A stretch of 19,388 bases of DNA, taken from Phycocordibacter sp964398865 (GTDB lineage: Bacteria > Patescibacteriota > Minisyncoccia > Phycocordibacterales > Phycocordibacteraceae). Where the stretch lies: contig CAYNOO010000012.1 of NCBI GenBank assembly GCA_964398865.1, positions 1-19,388 of the forward strand, in the 5' to 3' direction. The position numbers were made by a program, and so were the translations under genes. Shown here piece after piece: positions 7,127 to 14,059 of the stretch; position 1 is the stretch's first letter, and each line of letters starts with the position of its first letter. The notes beneath the pieces were generated by a model, which had not been told where the DNA came from, searched no databases, and worked only from the letters and a program-made list of their open reading frames with translations.

Positions 7127-7336
7127 TCAAACAGGACGACCTCCCCTGGAAATAAGATAATCGAGACCACCTCGGTTAATTGGAATCTGCACTTCTTTAG
7201 CTGCTTGCATTCGAGCGGCCACTCTCTCAGCTGCTTTTACTTGTGTTTTCGTAGCATTATCTGGATCATGCCCCAAACTCTCCACAGCAGCGCGAAGCGT
7301 TGTTCCTCTAACTTTAATGCGTTCGACATGAGACAT
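7127..7336 (-). CDS. Hypothetical 69-aa protein coupled to ftsH
   Basis: I do not recognise this protein. The ATG at 7336 gives MSHVERIKVRGTTLRAAVES; the longer frame to 7390 would overlap ftsH by 18 codons. The ftsH stop and this start form TAATATG, a 1-nt gap that suggests translational coupling. The sequence is Ala-, Arg- and Lys-rich with a predicted helix in the middle (KTQVKAAERVAARMQAAKEV) and a C-terminus rich in Gly and Arg (NRGGLDYLISRGGRPV). There is no membrane segment or Cys. A role linked to FtsH is only suggested by position. Confidence 0.65.
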   Translation of the reverse strand: MSHVERIKVRGTTLRAAVESLGHDPDNATKTQVKAAERVAARMQAAKEVQIPINRGGLDYLISRGGRPV

Positions 7337-7337
7337 A

Positions 7338-9302
7338 TTACGCTTGGTGTTCAATATCCTTCTTCTTTTTTGGAGTGATGCCACCGGCAATCAAGACTTT
7401 CTCAAACTCATCGCGCTCTACAGTCTCTACCTCAACCAGTTTTGCAGCAATCGCATCCAAAAGCTTGCGATGCTTAACAATCAAGTCTTTCGCTTTTGTG
7501 TGCGCTTCATCTATTATTTTTTTCACTTCTGCATCAATTTTTGCTGACACTTCTTCGGAATATTCTTTGTCCGAAATTCCTCTGCCGAAGAGCGTGCGAC
7601 CCCCTTCCCCTTCAAGCGCCATAGGTCCAAGGTTTTCTGACATACCGTACTTGGTCACCATGTCGCGAGCAAGAGCAGTGGATACCTGCAAATCGTTTGA
7701 AGGACCAGTAGTGAGATCACCAAACACTTCCATTTCAGCAACGTATCCTCCCAAGGAAACGGCGATGTCATCCAAAAATTCTTTCTTGGACTGCATCTTG
7801 GTATCCTCGTCCGGAAGTTTCAGTGTATAGCCAGCAGCGCGACCGCGAGAAATGATAGAAATCTTATGCACGGGGTCAGCATACGGCAGAATGGATGCCA
7901 CGAGCGCGTGACCTCCTTCGTGATACGCAGTAATTTCTTTTTCTTTCTTATTTAAGAGATGACTCCTTCGTTCAGGACCAAGCATCACTTTCTCGATAGA
8001 ACGCACAAGGTCAAACTGGGCAACTTTCTTCCTGTTCTCGCGCGCAGCAAGAATTGCACCTTCGTTCATTAAGGAATACAAGTCGGCACCCGAGAATCCG
8101 GGAGTGCGCTCGGCGATAGTGCGAAGTTGTACGTCTTCTGCGAGCGGTTTCTTACGAGCATGAATCTTCAAAATCGCCTCACGGTCATCGCGGTCAGGGA
8201 GATCAATAGTGACGCGTCTGTCAAAACGTCCAGGACGCAAGAGCGCAGGATCAAGCACGTCAGGACGGTTAGTAGCCGCCATGATGATGACTTTCTCGTT
8301 TTGCTCGAAGCCGTCCATCTCAACGAGTATCTGGTTCAGGGTCTGCTCACGTTCATCGTTTCCGCCACCAACGCCCGTACCACGAATACGTCCTACGGCA
8401 TCAATCTCGTCAACGAAAATGATTGCAGGAGCAGCGTGCTTTGCCATATGGAAAAGGTCCCGCACACGAGAAGCACCAACGCCGACGAACATTTCCACGA
8501 ATTCAGAGCCGGAGATTGAGAAGAACGGCACGCCAGCCTCGCCTGCAACAGCGCGACCAAGCAAGGTCTTACCTGTTCCAGGAGCGCCCATAAGAAGAAC
8601 GCCTTTCGGGATACGCGCACCGATATCCAAGAATTTTTTGGGGTTCTTTAGGAAGTCGACGATTTCGGTAAGCTCTTCTTTCGCTTCTTTCGCGCCAGCG
8701 ACATCGCTGAATGTTACGCGCTGCGTCAAATCCTTCGGATCTATCATGCGCGCCTTCGATTGCCCGAAGGTGAAGGCCTGCATACCGGCGCCGCGCACCT
8801 GCTTAGACAAGAACCAGATGAAAACGGCAATGAGAATGAGTGGCAGGATTATGGGAGCGAGTGTAAAAAACCAAAATTGAAAACCACTCTGATCTTTGAC
8901 CTCGATGGAGACTTTTGAAATTTCGTCCGCTTTCAATCCGTAGTTAGCAAGGGTCGTCGAGAGCGCCGCATCAGATTCTTTCTTGCTCGTCTTCTTGCTA
9001 CTGTCGGTGTAAGTCGCGGTCAGCTTGTCGCCTTCGACTATGATGCTCTGCACTGAACCAGCTTTAATGTCTGCGGTGAGAGTGGAGAGCGACACCTCTT
9101 TGGCGGCAGTATTTTGCCCGAAGAAGAAAGAGTAGAGGGAAAGCACTATAAGAATCGCCAATGCTACCGAGGTAAGGCTGTTCCACCAAGGTCCTTTAGA
9201 CGGCATGCCCGGCATACCTTTTGGAACAAGTTTCTCAAAAGAGTTCTTCCCTTTGGATGTTTTTTTCTTATCTGAGGTTTCTTTGAGATTGATTTCAGGC
9301 AT
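7338..9302 (-). CDS. ftsH: ATP-dependent zinc metalloprotease FtsH
   Basis: The 654-aa product has the complete FtsH architecture. It starts with a cytoplasmic basic N-terminus and TM1 (SVALAILIVLSLYSFFFG). An extracytoplasmic domain and TM2 (FWFFTLAPIILPLILIAVF) follow. The AAA+ module has Walker A GAPGTGKT (about 238-245), Walker B IIFVDEIDAVG and the second region of homology ATNRPDVLDPALLRPGRFD. The M41 peptidase domain carries the zinc motif HEGGH near residue 460 and SNDLQ with the third ligand. FtsH degrades membrane proteins and some tmRNA-tagged proteins, which fits its position beside smpB and ssrA. The start at 9302 lies 6 nt after a perfect TATAAT. A 69-aa gene follows 1 nt downstream. 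Confidence 0.97.
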   Translation of the reverse strand: MPEINLKETSDKKKTSKGKNSFEKLVPKGMPGMPSKGPWWNSLTSVALAILIVLSLYSFFFGQNTAAKEVSLSTLTADIKAGSVQSIIVEGDKLTATYTDSSKKTSKKESDAALSTTLANYGLKADEISKVSIEVKDQSGFQFWFFTLAPIILPLILIAVFIWFLSKQVRGAGMQAFTFGQSKARMIDPKDLTQRVTFSDVAGAKEAKEELTEIVDFLKNPKKFLDIGARIPKGVLLMGAPGTGKTLLGRAVAGEAGVPFFSISGSEFVEMFVGVGASRVRDLFHMAKHAAPAIIFVDEIDAVGRIRGTGVGGGNDEREQTLNQILVEMDGFEQNEKVIIMAATNRPDVLDPALLRPGRFDRRVTIDLPDRDDREAILKIHARKKPLAEDVQLRTIAERTPGFSGADLYSLMNEGAILAARENRKKVAQFDLVRSIEKVMLGPERRSHLLNKKEKEITAYHEGGHALVASILPYADPVHKISIISRGRAAGYTLKLPDEDTKMQSKKEFLDDIAVSLGGYVAEMEVFGDLTTGPSNDLQVSTALARDMVTKYGMSENLGPMALEGEGGRTLFGRGISDKEYSEEVSAKIDAEVKKIIDEAHTKAKDLIVKHRKLLDAIAAKLVEVETVERDEFEKVLIAGGITPKKKKDIEHQA

Positions 9303-9308
9303 CAGGCT

Positions 9309-9314
9309 ATTATA
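9309..9314 (-). promoter_or_regulatory. -10 box of ftsH
   Basis: A perfect TATAAT on the - strand ends 6 nt before the ftsH ATG, predicting a leaderless transcript. No clear -35 box is visible. It shares a 55-bp spacer with the divergent smpB promoter. Confidence 0.6.
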
Positions 9315-9344
9315 TATGGTGCGGAGAGAAACGCGAAAATAAGA

Positions 9345-9350
9345 TACAGT
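9345..9350 (+). promoter_or_regulatory. -10-like box of smpB
   Basis: TACAGT lies 7 nt before the smpB ATG at 9358; again no leader and no Shine-Dalgarno sequence. Confidence 0.45.
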
Positions 9351-9357
9351 AAGCGAT

Positions 9358-9807
9358 ATGAAAGCTCTGGTAGAAAATAAAAAAGCACGTCTTGAATACG
9401 AGATACTGGACTCATACGAGGCCGGGCTTCAACTGATTGGATTTGAAGTGAAGTCGCTCCGTGCTGGCAGAGCATCGCTCGCTGGCTCTCGCGTCGTCGT
9501 CAGAGGCGGAGAAGCATTTTTGTCAGGCGCAACTATTCCGCCATATCAACCTGGCAATACCGTGAAGAGCTATGATCCAGAACGCACCCGGAGGCTTCTC
9601 ATGAACAAAAAAGAAATTGCCGAGCTTGCTTTGAAAGAAGGACAGAAAGGTTTGACAATAATACCTATTATGGTATACAATAAGAACCGGAAGTTGAAGA
9701 TTCAGGTGGCGATTGTGCGCCACAAGGGTAAGCACGACAAGCGTGATACCCTCAAAGGTCGCGATGCGAAACGCGAGATAGAGCGCACCTTGAAAACCGA
9801 ATACTAA
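9358..9807 (+). CDS. smpB: SsrA-binding protein SmpB
   Basis: The 149-aa protein is a normal-length SmpB, the partner that carries tmRNA into stalled ribosomes. Family signatures are NKKARLEYEILDSYEAG at the start, GFEVKSLRAGRASLAGS, the FLSGATIPPYQPGN segment, and YDPERTRRLLMNKKEI. YNKNRKLKIQVAIVRHKGKHDKRD leads into the basic C-terminal tail that enters the mRNA channel (quoted in part: RHKGKHDKRD, then GRDAKREIERTLKTEY). The tmRNA gene begins 43 nt after the stop codon, so protein and RNA partners are encoded side by side. It is divergent from ftsH. Confidence 0.97.
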   Translation: MKALVENKKARLEYEILDSYEAGLQLIGFEVKSLRAGRASLAGSRVVVRGGEAFLSGATIPPYQPGNTVKSYDPERTRRLLMNKKEIAELALKEGQKGLTIIPIMVYNKNRKLKIQVAIVRHKGKHDKRDTLKGRDAKREIERTLKTEY

Positions 9808-9818
9808 AATCAGCCAGT

Positions 9819-9852
9819 CCCTGAAAAATAAGGCATGCCTTATTTTTCAGGG
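9819..9852. repeat. 34-bp perfect palindrome between smpB and ssrA
   Basis: CCCTGAAAAATAAGGCA (9819-9835) and its exact reverse complement (9836-9852) meet around GCATGC. Outer CCAGT (9814-9818) and ACTGG (9857-9861) could extend the pairing past a bulge. The right arm includes the first three G of mature tmRNA. The A- and T-tracts make it terminator-like for smpB, or it could be a processing hairpin in a joint smpB-ssrA transcript. Confidence 0.7.
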
Positions 9853-10244
9853 GGTGACTGGTTTCGACGGAGAATTTCCTCTGTTGCGCGCAAGACGGTG
9901 AATGCTGGAGATCACCTTAAACCTCGAGCACTGAAACGTGCAAACGCTTCTATAAAGAGCCCTTACAATTTCGCTTTTGCGACTGCGTAAGTTCCCTCTT
10001 CCGTTCTCGCATTTGCCGGAACGGCGCTAGGCTTCTGACGTCTGATATGAAGACTCTAGTGCCATAACATCAGGCTCTATTCTTCTCTACTGCTCGTAGA
10101 AAAGAATGAAATTGAAGAGCTCGGATAGGTGTCATTTTGTTCGTTCTCTACCCACCTTTCTTAAATCTTGAAACGAACTATGTCTTGTAGAAACGCTTCG
10201 GAGACCCTCTTCGTACGGGAGTTCGACTCTCCCCACCTCCACCA
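9850..10244 (+). ncRNA. ssrA: tmRNA (SsrA)
   Basis: The 395-nt RNA has both ends of the tRNA-like domain. The 5' end is GGGGGTGACTGGTTTCGACGG, whose first seven bases pair with CACCTCC near the 3' end (one G-U). The 3' T-arm is GGGA-GTTCGAC-TCTCCC and is followed by CACCTCCACCA with an encoded CCA (10242-10244). The reading frame starts at GCAAAC as in many bacteria and encodes ANASIKSPYNFAFATA before TAA at 9988-9990. tmRNA with SmpB frees stalled ribosomes and marks the product for proteolysis. The tag ends in ATA rather than the usual LAA. It is a one-piece tmRNA, encoded right after smpB. Confidence 0.93.
9940..9990 (+). other. tmRNA tag-peptide reading frame
   Basis: Sixteen codons from GCA at 9940 to TAA at 9988-9990 encode ANASIKSPYNFAFATA. 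The start is inferred from the GCA-AAC resume codons used in E. coli. The alanine donated by tmRNA itself precedes this tag. The C-terminal FATA departs from the common ALAA. Confidence 0.75.
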
Positions 10245-10322
10245 ACAAAAACGCCCGCATATGCGGGCTATTTTTGTTGGTGGAGGTGGAATAAGCAAAT
10301 AGTTTTGCTTATGTGGAGAGTC
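10225..10322. repeat. Inverted partial copy of the tmRNA 3' end
   Basis: The last bases of tmRNA and the adjoining A-tract (10233-10251) are repeated exactly in reverse complement at 10271-10289. The next eight bases inward, GACTCTCC (10225-10232), recur inverted at 10315-10322. The two parts of the copy are separated by a 25-nt insertion (10290-10314) that is itself a hairpin, ATAAGCAAA/TTTGCTTAT. On the - strand the copy mimics the T-arm and acceptor strand of tmRNA and lies in the 3' untranslated region of the hyf operon. Confidence 0.75.
10242..10280. terminator. Bidirectional terminator between ssrA and the hyf operon
   Basis: GCCCGCAT (10253-10260) pairs with ATGCGGGC (10261-10268), flanked by AAAAA and TTTTT tracts on the two sides. 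It follows tmRNA directly on the + strand and lies about 110 nt past hyfG on the - strand, so it can end both convergent transcripts. Confidence 0.8.
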
Positions 10323-10386
10323 TAAAGTAGAAATTAACGCCAACCTCCAGATCATAACAAGTATCCAAGGGTGGTTTTTTCTTGGA

Positions 10387-11925
10387 TCAAAGATCCGTTC
10401 CTGAGTATGAAAGATTCAAACTCTTATTACACAGCGGAAAATCAGGAACGATATTCCCCGGCGCAAGCTCGCCGAAAAGTGGCCAGTTACAAAAAGACGG
10501 ATCACGGATGACTAGCCGGTCAATGCGACCTTTTGAATTAAGTCGAACGAAATCTATTATCCCGCCGCGCCAGCTTTCAGCAAACCCATAGGCATCTCCG
10601 ACACCGTGAGGCAAAACAACGTGCGATGCGCCCTCGGGAAGTTTCAGGAGAGTCTCGCGGATTAACCGAAACGACTCGACAAGTTCGCGCGTACGCGCCG
10701 TGAAGCGCGCCAACACATCCCCTGCTTTTTCAGTCACCACCGAGACGTTGAACTCAGTATACGCGGCATAGGGCATGTCGCGCCGAAGATCGGAGTCGAC
10801 TCCCGAGGCGCGTGCGGCAATACCCTCTGCGCCGTAGGCAAGCGCTGCCTCTTTACTCAATATGCCTGTCGTTTCAAAACGCTCCTTGAGACCGTCTTTC
10901 GCATACGCGATCTTCAGCACATCATTCATATTCTTTTCTACATCTTTTACTGTCTCTAGAATCTTAGTTATGTCATCCTCGATAAGATCATGTGCACCAC
11001 CAAGCATAATGGCGCCGCGGAGGAATCGGTGACCAACTAGAGAATGATTGAGGCGCCGCAACTGTTCCACCATACGGAAACATTGTGCCGCCATGAATGT
11101 AAATCCTGTGCCCATGCCCCCCATGTTTCCTATGTCAAAGATGTGGGCACACGCACGCTCTAACTCACTCCATACAACTCGCAAATACTCCGCTCGCACG
11201 GGTACTTTTACACCCGACACCTGCTCGATAGCCTGTGCGAATGCAAGAGTGTGACCGACCACCATGTCACCAGATACGCGCTCAACGAATGGAAGTGCTT
11301 CCTCTGGAGTCTTTCCTTCAACGAGCTTCAGAACGCCCTTATGTTTGAAAAAGAGCTTGCCTTCAAGTGTAATGATTCGCTCCCCACGCACATTAAAACG
11401 GAAATGCCCTGGCTCAATGATGCCAGCATGAATTGGTCCAACCGGAATTTCATAGACTCCCTCCCCTTCCACCTGGTGCATGGGGTACGGAACATTCGCA
11501 TGAGCTAACTTTGCATTCCATTCAAAATCTTTGCGCATCGGGTATGTGCCCTCAGGAATATTTTCATGATGCATAAGCCGTCGTGGGTCAGGGTGCCCAA
11601 TCGCTTCAATCCCGAACTGATCCATAATTTGCCGCTCGTACCAGTTGGCTGCCATTATCGAACGGGTTAAAGACGGATAACTTGGATTTTCAGGGGATAG
11701 ATAGCTCTCAAGCGTCAGCAATGTGGCATCGGCAGCGAAAACAGCGCGTATAGAAAACACGCCGGTCTTTTCGCGCTCATCAATCGCATACATCAAAACG
11801 AGTGGTGCCCCTGATTCCACGAGACGCCCAGACAAAATTGCAAAATCCGCTACAGGAACGGTTACCAGTCCGAAAGTATCTGTCCCGGGAAGGTCTATTA
11901 TTTTTAGAAGCGTTTGGATATCCAT
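10387..11925 (-). CDS. hyfG: Hydrogenase-4/complex-I-like large subunit lacking NiFe ligands
   Basis: This 512-aa protein is a fusion of a NuoC-like domain (about 1-135, with NWYERQIMDQFGIEAIGHPD and RRLMHHENIP) and a NuoD/HycE-like catalytic domain, as in E. coli HycE and HyfG. The fold-level motifs IHAGIIEPGHFRF (166-178) and KHKGVLKLVEGKTPEEALP are kept. All four Ni-Fe cysteines are gone. The N-terminal CxxC of ERVCGIC reads ERVSGDM (S218, M221), and the C-terminal DPCYSC reads NLSYSG (S506, G509), three residues before the end. The four Cys that remain (e.g. in PSFCNWP and PLCNKS) are not at ligand positions. It therefore cannot hold a NiFe centre and is not a hydrogenase. Energy-converting-hydrogenase-related (Ehr) complexes are the nearest known class. 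It is the last gene of the operon, 7 nt after hyfF. The symbol is by homology only. Confidence 0.9.
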   Translation of the reverse strand: MDIQTLLKIIDLPGTDTFGLVTVPVADFAILSGRLVESGAPLVLMYAIDEREKTGVFSIRAVFAADATLLTLESYLSPENPSYPSLTRSIMAANWYERQIMDQFGIEAIGHPDPRRLMHHENIPEGTYPMRKDFEWNAKLAHANVPYPMHQVEGEGVYEIPVGPIHAGIIEPGHFRFNVRGERIITLEGKLFFKHKGVLKLVEGKTPEEALPFVERVSGDMVVGHTLAFAQAIEQVSGVKVPVRAEYLRVVWSELERACAHIFDIGNMGGMGTGFTFMAAQCFRMVEQLRRLNHSLVGHRFLRGAIMLGGAHDLIEDDITKILETVKDVEKNMNDVLKIAYAKDGLKERFETTGILSKEAALAYGAEGIAARASGVDSDLRRDMPYAAYTEFNVSVVTEKAGDVLARFTARTRELVESFRLIRETLLKLPEGASHVVLPHGVGDAYGFAESWRGGIIDFVRLNSKGRIDRLVIRDPSFCNWPLFGELAPGNIVPDFPLCNKSLNLSYSGTDL

Positions 11926-11932
11926 AGTATTT

Positions 11933-13405
11933 TTATGAGATAACTGCGACTATACGTTCAAGAATCGGCATTGCTATAGGTGTCGCAAGAAATACGCTGA
12001 AAGCGACCAACAACGCCAGATGCATCGCCATCGTCAGGTGCGACAAACTCCAACGTTCACCTGATGCTATTTCATGCGTCGATGATACGAATGGCTCTGC
12101 GAAGAGAAGTGGCATGATGAGGCGTACGAATCCCGCAAAAATTACCGCGAGCGCCAGAAGTATGAGTCCGGTAAGCATGGGGTGTGCAACGACGCTCTCT
12201 GAAAGAAGCATAAGTTCGCTTAAGAATAAGGGTGATGGGGGTACAGCGAGAAGAGCCAGAAGAATGGCGAGGAATAACCCGCCTGTGTAAGGCAATATGC
12301 GCATCACCTGCCCCACCCGTTCAAATTTTGTGCTTTTAAAACGCAGCAATATATTCCCTGCGCCGAAAAACAATGCGGACTTCGCAAGCGCGTGCCCGAC
12401 TACGTGAACAACTGACGCAATCGCACCGAGTCCTCCAAGACCGGCTGCAAAAACAATGAGTCCCATGTGTTCAATAGAGGAATAGGCAAGCAAACGTTTA
12501 TAATCAGCCTGGAGGAGAATAAACGCCGCAGGAATAGCGCACGAGAGGGCACCAAAAACCAAGAGCAATTCGCCCGTCCACGCGCTCGACGCAAGCGCAC
12601 CATCCACCAAAACCCGGAAACGCAAAATCGCGAAAAGAGCCGCGTTAAGGAGAATGCCCGAAAGCATCCCTGAAATCGGAGCCGGAGCCCTGCTGTGCGC
12701 ATCGGGAAGCCACGCGTGCATAGGCACCAAACCAACTTTCGTTCCGTACCCTATGAGAATAAACACAAACGCTGTCTGCATCAAATGGGATGGAAGCGAA
12801 GGAGCGACGCGGAGCAAATCAGTCCAGCTGATTGCGGACAAGCCTTGGAGAAGACCGGCAGATGAAGCGGCGTAGTAAGTCAAAAACAATCCTATAAGAC
12901 CCAACGAAATTCCAGTTGAGCATAGGATGAGATACTTCCACGCAGCCTCAAGCGAACCTTTGTGAGCATAAAATGCGACAAGCAGTGTTGTAGCGAGTGT
13001 AGTTCCTTCAAGAGCAATCCACATGAAACCGAGATTATTCGATACCAGCGTGAGAAGCATCGAGCAAACAAAGAGCCCCACAAAAAAGAAATAACGACGG
13101 GTTGCCGGCTCCTCTAACTCCCCTACCCGCACCTCCTCTCCTAAGTACTCTATGCTCGTTATGACCGCCGTCCATTGAATAAAACCAACGAGAAGCACCA
13201 TGAGCGCAGCAAACGTATCAAGATACCAATATCCGTTTTCAAATGCCGGTGCGCCGAGAAAAATAGGCACAGCGACGTACATGCTGAGCGCAAACACTAA
13301 TGAGCTCGCGAAAAATGCCGCACCAAAAACACGCTGAGTGCCACGCATAAGAAACGGAAGACCAGCGAGGAGCAAACACGATCCAAGAAGTAGTGAGATA
13401 GTCAT
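11933..13405 (-). CDS. hyfF: HyfF-like antiporter subunit (NuoL/M/N family)
   Basis: The 490-aa protein is a proton-conducting membrane-transporter family protein with about 14 hydrophobic helices. Key channel residues are present: E133 in the TM5 motif WIALEGTT, K223 in the TM7 motif GYGTKVGLVPMHAWLPDAHS, and K303 in DYKRLLAYSSIEHMG. H338 and K342 lie in VGHALAKSALFF, and E397 in the TM12 segment PPSPLFLSE. The TM8 position is N254 rather than Lys or His. In Hyf, Mrp and complex I such subunits move H+ or Na+. It starts 5 nt after the hyfE stop and has no Shine-Dalgarno sequence. Loss of these residues would have been expected if the complex were decaying; none is lost. Confidence 0.93.
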   Translation of the reverse strand: MTISLLLGSCLLLAGLPFLMRGTQRVFGAAFFASSLVFALSMYVAVPIFLGAPAFENGYWYLDTFAALMVLLVGFIQWTAVITSIEYLGEEVRVGELEEPATRRYFFFVGLFVCSMLLTLVSNNLGFMWIALEGTTLATTLLVAFYAHKGSLEAAWKYLILCSTGISLGLIGLFLTYYAASSAGLLQGLSAISWTDLLRVAPSLPSHLMQTAFVFILIGYGTKVGLVPMHAWLPDAHSRAPAPISGMLSGILLNAALFAILRFRVLVDGALASSAWTGELLLVFGALSCAIPAAFILLQADYKRLLAYSSIEHMGLIVFAAGLGGLGAIASVVHVVGHALAKSALFFGAGNILLRFKSTKFERVGQVMRILPYTGGLFLAILLALLAVPPSPLFLSELMLLSESVVAHPMLTGLILLALAVIFAGFVRLIMPLLFAEPFVSSTHEIASGERWSLSHLTMAMHLALLVAFSVFLATPIAMPILERIVAVIS

Positions 13406-13410
13406 ACCGA

Positions 13411-14058
13411 TTAATCAATGAGTGTTCGTAAATCATCAGTCGCAACTGAAGCGTGTTCATCTTGCGCGCGACGCGTGAATACCGTAATAAGAATGAAAAA
13501 CGCCAAGAGATCAAAAAACGAACCTATTTCAAAAAGAAACGGCATGCCGTGCGTGAGCGCCAGCCCGAACATAAAGATGCCATTCTCCATCACAAAAAAA
13601 CCAATTCCTTCTCCATACATATCTTTTCGCGAAATCAGCATAAGAAGCCCGACGAGTACGATGCCAAATGACACTGCGAGCACGAAATAGTCGGAACCGA
13701 CTGGCAAAAGTGCGCGTGCCGAAATAAATGCAACCACAGCCAGGCACGCAGCGACAAACGAAAGTGTAGCTGGGCGTGCGTATGCCTGCAGGCGCTCAGA
13801 CGCTCCACTTACGCGTGCTGCACGCAGCAAAAATGATGGGATAAACCAGACTTTTACAACCACGATAAGAAAAGCAACGATAACAAGTTCCACTTCTCCG
13901 AGCACGAACGCGGAGAAAGCCGCAATCACGGCAAGAAGGAGCGACTGTGCACGAAATGCTCCGACGAGCGATCCCAAGCGCATCCGACTGCTCATAAGAA
14001 ATGCCAAGAAAAACATTCCCCCGGCGCATACGGCAATGACAATAGCTATGAAGGACAT
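13411..14058 (-). CDS. hyfE: HyfE-like membrane subunit (NuoK-related)
   Basis: The 215-aa protein has six to seven helices and matches HyfE (216 aa in E. coli). The C-terminal part resembles NuoK, with two membrane glutamates in MENGIFMFGLALTHG and MPFLFEIGSFFDLLAFF; such glutamates are part of the proton path in NuoK. Another buried acidic/basic pair lies in GEVELVIVAFLIVVVKVWFIPS. I chose the ATG at 14058, which follows the hyfC TGA after one base (TGATATG). ATG at 14067 and TTG at 14076 are also in frame and overlap hyfC. It bridges the HyfC-type subunit and the antiporter subunits in related complexes. Confidence 0.88.
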   Translation of the reverse strand: MSFIAIVIAVCAGGMFFLAFLMSSRMRLGSLVGAFRAQSLLLAVIAAFSAFVLGEVELVIVAFLIVVVKVWFIPSFLLRAARVSGASERLQAYARPATLSFVAACLAVVAFISARALLPVGSDYFVLAVSFGIVLVGLLMLISRKDMYGEGIGFFVMENGIFMFGLALTHGMPFLFEIGSFFDLLAFFILITVFTRRAQDEHASVATDDLRTLID

Positions 14059-14059
14059 A

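Noticed and set aside
8209..8880. 223-aa frame on the + strand
   Set aside because: Lies wholly antisense to the AAA+ core of ftsH; Ser/Arg-rich shadow composition with no family resemblance.
10161..10355. 64-aa frame on the - strand (CWWRWGESNSRTKRV)
   Set aside because: It is the well-known false translation of the antisense of a tmRNA/tRNA 3' end.
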